From NCBI GenBank assembly GCA_020631395.1, contig JAHDHI010000047.1:1-38513 (forward strand): 38,513 bases of DNA, read 5' to 3'. The stretch is from Bizionia sp. GTDB taxonomy: Bacteria > Bacteroidota > Bacteroidia > Flavobacteriales > Flavobacteriaceae. Shown piece after piece: positions 9,164 to 17,664 of the stretch. Within the stretch, counting starts at the first letter, position 1; each line of letters starts with the position of its first letter. The translations under genes and the position numbers were made by a program. The notes beneath the pieces are model-generated. The model was not told the DNA's origin and ran no database searches. It saw only the letters and a list, made by a program, of their open reading frames with translations.

Positions 9164-9447
9164 ATGAGGCTTTCTTTCAAACCCAATATTGCATCAAACA
9201 ACACTCAATTCAAAATCAAGATGGGTTTTGTGTCATACATATGGTCACCTACGTTCATTTGCTTCGCTTAAATATAATGTGCTGAAATTAAGTATGTAAA
9301 GGTTTATAGTGCAATTTTCAAGGTTTTTAAATAGTAGTCTTTTTCTTTCGTAATATCGACATTTCATCGATGAAAGTTATTTTTTTTACGATTAAGCGTG
9401 TTTTTTTAGCATTTTTTTTATTAGCTTACATTGGTAAAACATAACTT
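9164..9447. other. Intergenic region between kinases 1 and 2
   Basis: A 284-base AT-rich gap with no credible gene. It holds a perfect 14-base palindrome at 9362-9375 and the TTTTATTA octamer at 9416-9423. No strong terminator is visible, although AAACCCA at 9179 and TGGGTTT at 9222 could pair across a 36-base loop. Confidence 0.5.
9362..9375. repeat. Perfect 14-base palindrome upstream of kinase 2
   Basis: TTTCATCGATGAAA reads the same on both strands and lies 72 bases before the kinase 2 start codon. The length and dyad symmetry suit a homodimeric regulator site. I did not find the same palindrome in front of the other three kinase genes. Confidence 0.4.
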
Positions 9448-11634
9448 ATGAAGTATTTCTTATATGGATTGCTATTTTTTTCTTGTATGGAAAATTTGCT
9501 TTTTGCGCAAGACCAAAACCAAAAGGAACTGGATTCTCTTTTTGAGGTGGTTAGGGATGTTTATGAGTTTAGTTATCAAAATAAATTGTCTGAGGCCATA
9601 AAAATGGCTAATGAGGTACTGGAATATGAGAAAAAAAATAGAAATGACTCATTGAGAGCTAGGACTTACAATGCTTTGGGAGTGTCATATACGACTTTAA
9701 AAAGTCCCAAGGGGTTGGAGTTTTTCTTAAAGTCCAAAGAAGTTTACGAAAAATTAAAAGACACCTTTCATTTGATTTCTTCCTATAACAACCTTGGAGT
9801 CTATCACAAGCTCATAATTATGGATCTTGAAAAATCCAATGACTATTTTAACGCGGCAATAAACATAGCCAATGCTGCCAAGTATCTTAAAGAAACAGTC
9901 CATCCAAATTTCAATCTTGCAGATAATCTAATAAACAGAAAGAAGAATCATAGCGACATCTTGGCTTATGAAAAAGCAATAGCATATCTAACGAAAGCCT
10001 TGAATTTGATGGATGGCATAACAGAAAAAAAATTCGACAGGATAAAAGCCGACATCTATGAATCTTTGGGTTATGCATATTCCAAGGTAGGTAGGCATGA
10101 ATTAGCCAATAGGTACTTTGAAATGACCATGGAGTATTCCAAATCCAAAGGCTATTTGGAAGTAATTGCATGTCTATATGAAGATAGGGCGCTTCTGTAC
10201 GGGGAGCAGAAGGAATTTGAAGCACAGACAAAAATGCTCGAGCATTTGGTGGCTACGAAGGATTCCATATATGAAGCGGAAAAGTTTGATATGATCAAAA
10301 AAATAGAATCCGAATATTTCATTAAAGAAAATGAGGAAAAACTAAAATTCATAGAAAAGGAGAAAGTAATTCAAAAGGCAACAATAGAAAAGGCTAGGAT
10401 ATATAACATCGTACTTGGACTTTTCAGCATAGTGCTGTTTTTTAGTATTTGTAGTATTTTCAAGAAGAACAAAGAGTTAAGGTTGGCAAAGGAAAAGGCT
10501 GAAAGTCTGTCAAAGATAAAGAGTGACTTCTATTCGGAGATTAGCCATGAGTTGAGAACACCCCTGTATGCAGTCATAGAGTTGTCGAACCTGTTGCTAA
10601 AGGAAAATATAAATGTGAGACATAAGGAATATCTGGAATCATTGCGATTTTCTGGAAATCATTTAATGGCATTGATAAACAATGTTTTACAGTTGAATAA
10701 AGTGGAGTCTGGCAAAATGAAAATTCAAAAGATGGATTTCGATTTGGAATATTTGATCAATAGCATCATAGAAAGTTTGGAGTATGCAATAAAGGACAGT
10801 AACAACAAGATTAATTTGAAGTATGACACGAACCTTCCAAAAGTCATGGTAGGAGACTCTTTGAAGCTATCCCAAGTTTTAATCAACTTAGTTTCCAATG
10901 CCATAAAATTTACGAATGATGGACATATAGACATCCTCATAAAACAAATGACAGAAACCAAGGAGTTCATAACGGTTCACTTTAAGGTGTCAGATGACGG
11001 CATGGGGATTTCTAAAGAAAAGCAAACTCTGATATTTGAGGATTTTTACCAAGAACATGCCAAAAACGACAAGTCCTACAAGGGAACAGGTTTAGGGTTG
11101 TCCATTGTAAGGCGAATTCTAATAGCAATGAATAGCATGATAAGGGTAGAAAGCAAAGAAGATGAAGGAACTGTCTTTTCTTTTGAATTGGTTCTTGGGA
11201 AAAGTCTAAAATCAGATATGCCAGTTGCAACATATGCTTATCAAATAGAACACATAAGAGGCTGCAACATCTTAATAGTGGATGACAATAAAATAAATCA
11301 ATTGGTCACCAAAAAGGTTTTGGACGGTTTAGGTGTGAAATCCAAAGCAGTCGATTCTGGAAGAAAGGCCATTGAGATCATAAAAAATGAAACGTTCGAT
11401 TGCATTTTAATGGATTTGCACATGCCAGAACTAGATGGCTATGAAACTACAGAAATAATAAGGAGGTTTAATGGAGATATAGCCATAGTTGCATTGACTG
11501 CAGCTTCTTCGGACGAGGTGGAAGCAAAAATAAAAAATTACGAAATAGATGGTTATGTACTAAAACCATTTAGGATTGCAGAATTCGTTGAGGCCATAAA
11601 CAATGCAATATACAAAGTCGTGGAGATTGTTTAG
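9448..11634 (+). CDS. Hybrid histidine kinase 2: periplasmic TPR, HisKA, HATPase, receiver
   Basis: A 728-residue paralog of the preceding kinase with the same architecture. Signal peptide 1-20; TPR region about 30-290; membrane segment about 318-337; SHELRTP with His367; N box LVSNAIKF; DDGMG replacing DNGLG in the G1 box (the key Asp and glycines are kept); GTGLGLS near 547-553; receiver with VDDN at 611-614, phosphoacceptor Asp656, and Lys707. The coding sequence starts at an ATG and ends shortly after the receiver, with no output module. Compared with kinase 1, the cytoplasmic part is very similar, while the TPR part is much more diverged and carries a short insertion near residue 165. 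Upstream are the palindrome at 9362 and a TACATTG promoter-like element. Confidence 0.93.
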   Translation: MKYFLYGLLFFSCMENLLFAQDQNQKELDSLFEVVRDVYEFSYQNKLSEAIKMANEVLEYEKKNRNDSLRARTYNALGVSYTTLKSPKGLEFFLKSKEVYEKLKDTFHLISSYNNLGVYHKLIIMDLEKSNDYFNAAINIANAAKYLKETVHPNFNLADNLINRKKNHSDILAYEKAIAYLTKALNLMDGITEKKFDRIKADIYESLGYAYSKVGRHELANRYFEMTMEYSKSKGYLEVIACLYEDRALLYGEQKEFEAQTKMLEHLVATKDSIYEAEKFDMIKKIESEYFIKENEEKLKFIEKEKVIQKATIEKARIYNIVLGLFSIVLFFSICSIFKKNKELRLAKEKAESLSKIKSDFYSEISHELRTPLYAVIELSNLLLKENINVRHKEYLESLRFSGNHLMALINNVLQLNKVESGKMKIQKMDFDLEYLINSIIESLEYAIKDSNNKINLKYDTNLPKVMVGDSLKLSQVLINLVSNAIKFTNDGHIDILIKQMTETKEFITVHFKVSDDGMGISKEKQTLIFEDFYQEHAKNDKSYKGTGLGLSIVRRILIAMNSMIRVESKEDEGTVFSFELVLGKSLKSDMPVATYAYQIEHIRGCNILIVDDNKINQLVTKKVLDGLGVKSKAVDSGRKAIEIIKNETFDCILMDLHMPELDGYETTEIIRRFNGDIAIVALTAASSDEVEAKIKNYEIDGYVLKPFRIAEFVEAINNAIYKVVEIV

Positions 11635-11742
11635 AAACTTATCTTGAGAATAATGGAATATTGTTAAAACCAACAGCTTTGACCATATGGGATAATAGGA
11701 CGTGAAAATTTTATTATCTTGTTGTGGATAAAAAGTAACTGT

Positions 11743-13902
11743 ATGAAGCTCCCCTTTTATGGCTTTATGATTTTTCTCTGTATGCAAGGCCTTGCATATG
11801 GACAAGAAAGTAATGAAATTCAATTGGATTCTGTAATCTCCGTCATCAATGAAGCTTTCGATTTGAGTCAGCAAAGCAAATACGGGGAAGCCATAAAGAT
11901 AAGCAATGAGGTCTTGGAGTATGCAAAGCATCATAAAAGTGATCTTTTAAAGGCAAGAGCATTGAATGTCTTGGGAATTTCCTATAGTGAATTGGGAGAA
12001 GCAAACAAATCCATGCGGCTTTTCATCGAAGCAAAAAAACTCTATGAAAAAATAAAGGACACTTCAAAAATCATTATCGCAAATAACAATTTGGGAGTAA
12101 TGTACCAAACCAAAGGTAACGACAAAGAATCAAACGTCTATTTTGAAAAAGCATTGGAGATTGCTGAGAAGGCAAAAAAATACGATTCGGGTATATATCC
12201 AGCCTTTAACATAGGCTATAACCTAATTTATGAAAAAGGGGATTTTGAGCAAGGAATCCAATATTTGGATAGGACTCTACGACTAGTGGAGAAAGTGAAT
12301 GACTTAAAGGTTGAACGGATAAAGGCAGATACATACGAGGCACTAGGTTATGCACACCACAAGATTAAAAACAAAGAAAAATCCTTTCTCTATTATGAGA
12401 AGGCTCTACAACTTTCGGAAGCCGATGGGTATTTGGAATCATTGCAAAGAATATATGAAAATAGGGCGAGATTATATGCCGAAGACAAAGAGTTTGAAAA
12501 GGCCAACGAATTGCTATACAAGTTGATCAAGGTAAACGACTCCATAAAGAAAGTAACGAATTTCGAACAGGTAAAGAAAATAGAAGCGGAGTATTTCGTA
12601 AAAGAAAATAAAAACAAATTGAAGCTAATAGAAAGCGAAAAAGCCTCTCAAGAAGCAGTCATTGCCAAATCCAAAATATACAACCTAATTTTGATTGTCT
12701 TTAGTTGCATTTTGCTTTTAAATGTGTATTGGATATTTAAAAAGAACAAGCAACTCCGCCTGGCAAAGGAAAAGGCGGAGAGCTTGTCCAAGGTGAAAAG
12801 CGACTTCTATTCGGAAATAAGTCATGAACTTCGTACCCCACTCTATGCGGTGATAGAGCTAACAGGCTTGTTGCTGAGGGAAGAGGTAAGTATAAAACAC
12901 AAAGAATATTTGGAATCTCTTAAGTTTTCCGGAAACCATTTATTGTCGCTGATAAACAATGTGTTGGAATTGAATAAGGTAGAGTCTGGTAAAATGAAGA
13001 TCCAGCTATTGGATTTCGATTTAAAGAACTTGTTGTCCAATATAATAGATAGCCTCGAATATGCCCTTAGAAATAGTAACAACACAATCAACTTGAAATA
13101 TGATAATGACATTCCAAACCTTTTGGTGGGAGATTCGTTGAAACTATCTCAAATTTTCATAAACTTGATATCCAATGCGATTAAATTTACAAACAACGGG
13201 CACATAGAGATTGTGGTCAACCAAATATCGGAAACAGACAAGGAAGTACGAATTTATTTTAAAGTGTCGGATAATGGATTGGGAATTTCCAAGGAAAAGC
13301 AAGCAAAAATCTTCGAAGAGTTTTATCAAGAGCACGCCAAAACCAAAAAATCGTATAACGGGACAGGGTTGGGGTTGTCCATCGTAAAACGAATTCTCAC
13401 AGCTATGGATAGTGACATCGGCATAGAAAGTGAAGAACAAAAAGGGGCCTCATTCTTCTTCGAGTTGACATTTGAGAAGAGAAGCAAGTCCAATGAGCCA
13501 GTGGTGCTATATTCCAGTCAATTGGAAGCCATCAAGGGAAGCCACATATTGGTAGTGGACGATAATAAGATTAATCAATTGGTTACCAAAAAAGTCCTGG
13601 ACTCATTGGAAATGAAATCAAAGACTGTCGACTCTGGAACCAAAGCCATCGAGGCTGTTAAAAATGAAAAATTCGATTGCATACTAATGGATTTACATAT
13701 GCCAGAACTGGATGGTTATGAAACGACTAGATTGATTAGGGAGTTTAACAAGGAAGTACCTATCGTGGCATTGACGGCTGCTTCGACAGATGAGGTAGAA
13801 GCAAAGATAAGGGCTTGCGATATGGATGGTTATGTGTTAAAGCCATTTATAACAACAGAATTTGTACAAGTAATGAACAATGCGATCCATAGGGATTTAT
13901 AA
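11743..13902 (+). CDS. Hybrid histidine kinase 3: periplasmic TPR, HisKA, HATPase, receiver
   Basis: A 719-residue third paralog. I place the start at the ATG at 11743, which begins a good signal peptide (MKLPFYGFM to about residue 20); an in-frame TTG at 11719 would add eight residues before it and spoil the pattern shared with its neighbours. TPR region about 30-290; membrane segment about 313-332; His361 in SHELRTP; N box LISNAIKF; DNGLG at 510-514; GTGLGLS near 540-546; receiver with VDDN at 605-608, phosphoacceptor Asp650 and Lys700. All catalytic residues are intact and no output domain follows. It lies 108 bases after kinase 2. Reading by eye, it resembles kinases 1 and 2 more than kinase 4. 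Confidence 0.92.
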   Translation: MKLPFYGFMIFLCMQGLAYGQESNEIQLDSVISVINEAFDLSQQSKYGEAIKISNEVLEYAKHHKSDLLKARALNVLGISYSELGEANKSMRLFIEAKKLYEKIKDTSKIIIANNNLGVMYQTKGNDKESNVYFEKALEIAEKAKKYDSGIYPAFNIGYNLIYEKGDFEQGIQYLDRTLRLVEKVNDLKVERIKADTYEALGYAHHKIKNKEKSFLYYEKALQLSEADGYLESLQRIYENRARLYAEDKEFEKANELLYKLIKVNDSIKKVTNFEQVKKIEAEYFVKENKNKLKLIESEKASQEAVIAKSKIYNLILIVFSCILLLNVYWIFKKNKQLRLAKEKAESLSKVKSDFYSEISHELRTPLYAVIELTGLLLREEVSIKHKEYLESLKFSGNHLLSLINNVLELNKVESGKMKIQLLDFDLKNLLSNIIDSLEYALRNSNNTINLKYDNDIPNLLVGDSLKLSQIFINLISNAIKFTNNGHIEIVVNQISETDKEVRIYFKVSDNGLGISKEKQAKIFEEFYQEHAKTKKSYNGTGLGLSIVKRILTAMDSDIGIESEEQKGASFFFELTFEKRSKSNEPVVLYSSQLEAIKGSHILVVDDNKINQLVTKKVLDSLEMKSKTVDSGTKAIEAVKNEKFDCILMDLHMPELDGYETTRLIREFNKEVPIVALTAASTDEVEAKIRACDMDGYVLKPFITTEFVQVMNNAIHRDL

Positions 13903-14107
13903 TAAAAACGCTTGTTGAATGGAAATGCTTATTGGTTTGTTTTTAATAAAATAAATTGTCTTTTTTTTAAAAACAGAATATTATAGTGTTGATTGTTAGT
14001 TGGTTGCGTGAGTGTTTTTTTGAAAGGATTTACTTAGTTTTTTTAAATATGTCATGTAAATGTAGTAAATTGCGTACTAAGCTAATTTTATTAGTTTAGT
14101 GTAAATA

Positions 14108-16306
14108 ATGCGTTATGCACCCTACTTCATAGCAATATTCTTAATGCTGACTACGACAAGTTTGGCACAGGATAATAATGACTCTTCTCAAGTAAGTGAT
14201 ACAGCACTTGTCAATTCCAGTTACTTGAAATTAAAGAAGGCTTTCGATCTAACGCATGACGTTAAAAACAATGAAGCCTTCATAATGGCACACGAAGTAT
14301 TGGAGGTGGCAAATACGATACAGAATGATTCGCTAAAGGCAAAAGCTTACAATGTATTGGGGGTTTCTTCCATAATGAGAGATTCAAATGACGAGAAGGC
14401 CTTGGACTATTTAAATGAATCCTTTGCGTTATATGAAAAACTACTGGATACGGCTAGAATGGCAATGGTATACAACAATATGGCGTTGTATCACAAGTAT
14501 AGAAATGAATATGGAGTAGCAGATACCTATTATGAAAAAGGGCTTAAGTTAATAGAGAATTCCAAAGACCGCAAGAGTCTTGGTAGAAAAGCAGTATTGT
14601 ATTATAACATGGCTTATGCCAATTATAAAAACGAACATTATCAAAAAACCATAGCATATTTAAACAAAGCTCTAGAGATAAGAGACAAAATTGAACATAA
14701 GATATTGGTAGGGAACATTTATTGGGTTTTTGGATGGACTTATTTGAAGCTGAACGATTATGAAAAAGCACATCGTTATTTTGATCAAACCATATATTTT
14801 TCAAGAGAAATGGGAAATTTGGATTTGAAAATAGATGCTTATGATGGCAAAATAGAAGTATTTACAGCTCAAAATAATTATAAGAGTGCCAATGCGTATT
14901 TGTTGAAAATGAGAGTTATCAATGATTCTTTGAATAAAGTGTTGGAGGATGACAAAATAAAAAAAATAGAATACGAGTATGCACTTAAAGATCGAGAGAA
15001 GAAGATTGCATTGATTGAAAAAGAAGCAGAGCTACAAAAGGAGTCATTGAAGATTAGTAACATATTCAATTTTGCCCTAGTGTCCTTAAGTATGATCCTA
15101 TTCATATTCGGAGCTTTGTTATTAAAGAAAAATAGACAGGTGAAAAAGGAAAGAGACAGAGCAAATGAGCTTTCCAAGGCCAAGTCAAACTTTTATTCAG
15201 AGATAAGCCATGAATTGAGAACACCATTGTATGCAGTGATAGAGCTATCTGGCATCTTGCTAAAGGGAGGGCGTGATTTTTCTAGCAATGCAAAGTATTT
15301 GAAATGCTTGAAGTTTTCAGGAAATCACTTGTTGTCTTTGATTAACAATGTGCTGGAGTTCAATAAAAAGGACAAAAGGAAGATTGATGTGGATTATCTG
15401 GAATTCAATTTAAAAGAACTCATTGAAAACATTACAGATTCTCTGGAATACGCCTTGAAGGAAAATGAAAACACCTTGGAAATGAGGTACGACGAATCCA
15501 TTCCTCGAGTTCTCATTGGAGACTCTTTGAAAGTCACTCAAATAATGATGAATTTGATAACCAATGCCATTAAGTATACAAGTAATGGACATATAGATGT
15601 CGAAGTGAAGATGCTCATAGAAGAAGGAGACTCGATACAGGTTTATTTTTGCGTTTCAGACAATGGTCTAGGGATTTTGGAAGAAGAACAAGAAAAGATT
15701 TTCAAAACGTTTTATCGAGAGAAGGCAAAAAACAATAACTCCTACAAAGGAACAGGTTTGGGGCTGTCCATCGTCAAACAACTTTTAAATGTGTTGGATA
15801 GTGACATCAACTTAGAAAGTGAGGTGAACAAGGGGGCCAAGTTTTATTTTAAATTGGATTTCATTAAAGGAGAAGAAGGGGTTGATAAAGAAAACGAACA
15901 AGATTTCTTTGTCAGAAAATTGCAAAACAAGTTATTTTTAATAGTGGACGACAATAAAATAAATCAAATAGTGACGAAAAAAGTACTAGATCAACTCGGT
16001 TTGACTTGTCATGTGGTTGGCTCTGGTAAAAAAGCAATAAAAACAATAAAAGCAAAGCCGTACGATTGTATTCTAATGGATTTGCATATGCCGGAAATGG
16101 ATGGTTATGAAACGTCCAATCAAATACGAATGTTTGACAAAGGTGTTGGCATTGTTGCTTTGACAGCAGCATCGGGCGAGGAGGTAGCTGCTAAAATAAA
16201 GGATTACGACATGGATGGCTATGTATTGAAACCATATTATACATCCAATCTTTTGAAAGCAATGGTGGAAGCCATGGCAAAAAGAAAGCAATTGTCGTTG
16301 GGCTGA
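14108..16306 (+). CDS. Hybrid histidine kinase 4: periplasmic TPR, HisKA, HATPase, receiver
   Basis: A 732-residue paralog and the most divergent of the four. Signal peptide 1-20; TPR region about 35-290, with clear repeats such as KTIAYLNKALEI and YEKAHRYFDQTI; membrane segment about 321-339; His368 in SHELRTP; N box LITNAIKY; DNGLG at 518-522; GTGLGLS near 548-554; receiver with VDDN at 613-616, phosphoacceptor Asp658 and Lys708. It differs from the others by a longer loop after the first HisKA helix (GGRDFSSNAKY) and by KKDKRK where the other three have NKVESG. The catalytic residues are kept, so it should be active. It ends only 11 bases from the convergent coaD gene, with no visible terminator. 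Confidence 0.92.
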   Translation: MRYAPYFIAIFLMLTTTSLAQDNNDSSQVSDTALVNSSYLKLKKAFDLTHDVKNNEAFIMAHEVLEVANTIQNDSLKAKAYNVLGVSSIMRDSNDEKALDYLNESFALYEKLLDTARMAMVYNNMALYHKYRNEYGVADTYYEKGLKLIENSKDRKSLGRKAVLYYNMAYANYKNEHYQKTIAYLNKALEIRDKIEHKILVGNIYWVFGWTYLKLNDYEKAHRYFDQTIYFSREMGNLDLKIDAYDGKIEVFTAQNNYKSANAYLLKMRVINDSLNKVLEDDKIKKIEYEYALKDREKKIALIEKEAELQKESLKISNIFNFALVSLSMILFIFGALLLKKNRQVKKERDRANELSKAKSNFYSEISHELRTPLYAVIELSGILLKGGRDFSSNAKYLKCLKFSGNHLLSLINNVLEFNKKDKRKIDVDYLEFNLKELIENITDSLEYALKENENTLEMRYDESIPRVLIGDSLKVTQIMMNLITNAIKYTSNGHIDVEVKMLIEEGDSIQVYFCVSDNGLGILEEEQEKIFKTFYREKAKNNNSYKGTGLGLSIVKQLLNVLDSDINLESEVNKGAKFYFKLDFIKGEEGVDKENEQDFFVRKLQNKLFLIVDDNKINQIVTKKVLDQLGLTCHVVGSGKKAIKTIKAKPYDCILMDLHMPEMDGYETSNQIRMFDKGVGIVALTAASGEEVAAKIKDYDMDGYVLKPYYTSNLLKAMVEAMAKRKQLSLG

Positions 16307-16317
16307 TCATTCCTTTG

Positions 16318-16776
16318 CTATTTGACGACTCTAACGCTATTGGGTACCAATTTTGTATAGTCACCATTATTCTTGATAACATCCCTTACAATGGAAGAAG
16401 CAATGTAAGAGGTCTTTGCAGCAGTTAACAAGAAGACGGTTTCAATGGGAGCCAAATCTCTATTGGTGTGGGCAATGGCTTTCTCAAACTCGAAATCTGC
16501 AGGATTTCGTAAACCACGAAGAATGAATTCCACATTTATTTCCTTGCAAAAATCAACGGTCAATCCCTCGTAGCTAACTACTTTTATTTTTGGTTCATCT
16601 TTAAAGGCTTCTCTAATGAATTGCATGCGTTCCTCCAAGGAAAACATATATTTCTTCGATGCATTCACGCCTATGGCCACGATGATTTCATCAAATAAAG
16701 TAACACCTCGTTCGATGATGTCGTAATGGCCTAAGGTTATTGGATCGAAAGACCCTGGAAATATTGCTCGTTTCAT
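16318..16776 (-). CDS. coaD: Phosphopantetheine adenylyltransferase
   Basis: A 152-residue enzyme of normal length for CoaD. It joins ATP and 4'-phosphopantetheine to give dephospho-CoA, the penultimate step of coenzyme A synthesis, in the cytoplasm. The nucleotidyltransferase motif TLGH is at residues 14-17 after the GSFDPIT segment, and the second signature is the ASSIVR segment near the C-terminus. It starts one base after the stop of the TPR gene and is the last gene of a ddl-TPR-coaD run, so all three are probably co-transcribed. Confidence 0.97.
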   Translation of the reverse strand: MKRAIFPGSFDPITLGHYDIIERGVTLFDEIIVAIGVNASKKYMFSLEERMQFIREAFKDEPKIKVVSYEGLTVDFCKEINVEFILRGLRNPADFEFEKAIAHTNRDLAPIETVFLLTAAKTSYIASSIVRDVIKNNGDYTKLVPNSVRVVK

Positions 16777-16777
16777 A

Positions 16778-17650
16778 TCAGTTTTTTTTTAATTCTTCTT
16801 CAAAATAGGCGATGTATTTAAGATATTGAGGCGTCTTGTCCCCATATCGTCTAGTGATCTTTGCCCATTTTTCAAACTTTGCCTTGTTCTTTGTCTTAAA
16901 GAAAGCTTGAGCCATATTAACCCCCATTTCACATTTTATGGCATTGTCTTTCGATATTTTTATCCCCTTTTCATAAATTTTTTCAGCTTTGTCCAATTGA
17001 TTCGAGTTGACATAGGCATACCCTAACTCTTTATACAAGTAATGACTCTTTCTCTCAAGCTCAATGGCCTTTTCCAAAACAGGAATGGCTTTTAAGAATT
17101 GTTTTGTGGCATTGTATGCAAAACCAAGTTCGAATTCCAATCCATCATAGTGCGGATCCATAGCATAAGCTTTAAGCAATGGGGCAATGGCATTGGTACT
17201 GGCACCAACATGGTTGTAATGGTAGCCCAAGCGCTGCAGGTAATCTACGGAGTTGCCATCTTTGTAGATCGAGGCCCATTTTGGAGATTTAGGTAATTTT
17301 AAAGTTTTGATTTGCTCGTCATTCAAAATGGCAACCGGAGAGGTTCTTGAATCCAACCTCATTATAAGTGCCGTAGTTTCTTTGGTCTCATTTGGAAGAA
17401 CGACAAGCTTTCCATTCAGATCAACTTTAAAGTTATCCTCCACCCTTAAACTGAAACCTGCCATTTTATCTACATAGATATAACAAAGCATGTGAGAGGA
17501 GTCTTTTTCACTTTCGGGAAAGGCTACCCATTTGTCTACAGCATCGTAATATCTAGTATTGAATTCAAATGGTAGATTGTCTTCCACTTGCGAAAAACAC
17601 AGGGCACTTATAGCGAAAGATAAGATGAGTACTAGTTTCGTTTTTATCAT
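16778..17650 (-). CDS. Exported TPR protein
   Basis: A 290-residue protein with a signal peptide (about 1-20, ending near CFSQ) and TPR repeats in its second half, for example YDGLEFELGFAYNATKQF, then SHYLYKELGYAYVNSNQL, then a third unit. The first half, about 25-130, has no family I recognise. TPR proteins act as protein-binding scaffolds; the partner is unknown. It lies between ddl (14 bases upstream) and coaD (1 base downstream) in the same direction. The position suggests co-expression with cell-wall and coenzyme A genes but does not show function. Confidence 0.8.
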   Translation of the reverse strand: MIKTKLVLILSFAISALCFSQVEDNLPFEFNTRYYDAVDKWVAFPESEKDSSHMLCYIYVDKMAGFSLRVEDNFKVDLNGKLVVLPNETKETTALIMRLDSRTSPVAILNDEQIKTLKLPKSPKWASIYKDGNSVDYLQRLGYHYNHVGASTNAIAPLLKAYAMDPHYDGLEFELGFAYNATKQFLKAIPVLEKAIELERKSHYLYKELGYAYVNSNQLDKAEKIYEKGIKISKDNAIKCEMGVNMAQAFFKTKNKAKFEKWAKITRRYGDKTPQYLKYIAYFEEELKKN

Positions 17651-17664
17651 TTTATAAAAGGATG

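Noticed and set aside
9179-9228. AAACCCA / TGGGTTT as terminator of kinase 1
   Set aside because: The loop of 36 bases is too long and no T tract follows immediately.
11719-11742. TTG start extending kinase 3 by eight residues
   Set aside because: The ATG at 11743 gives a signal peptide that lines up with the other three copies.
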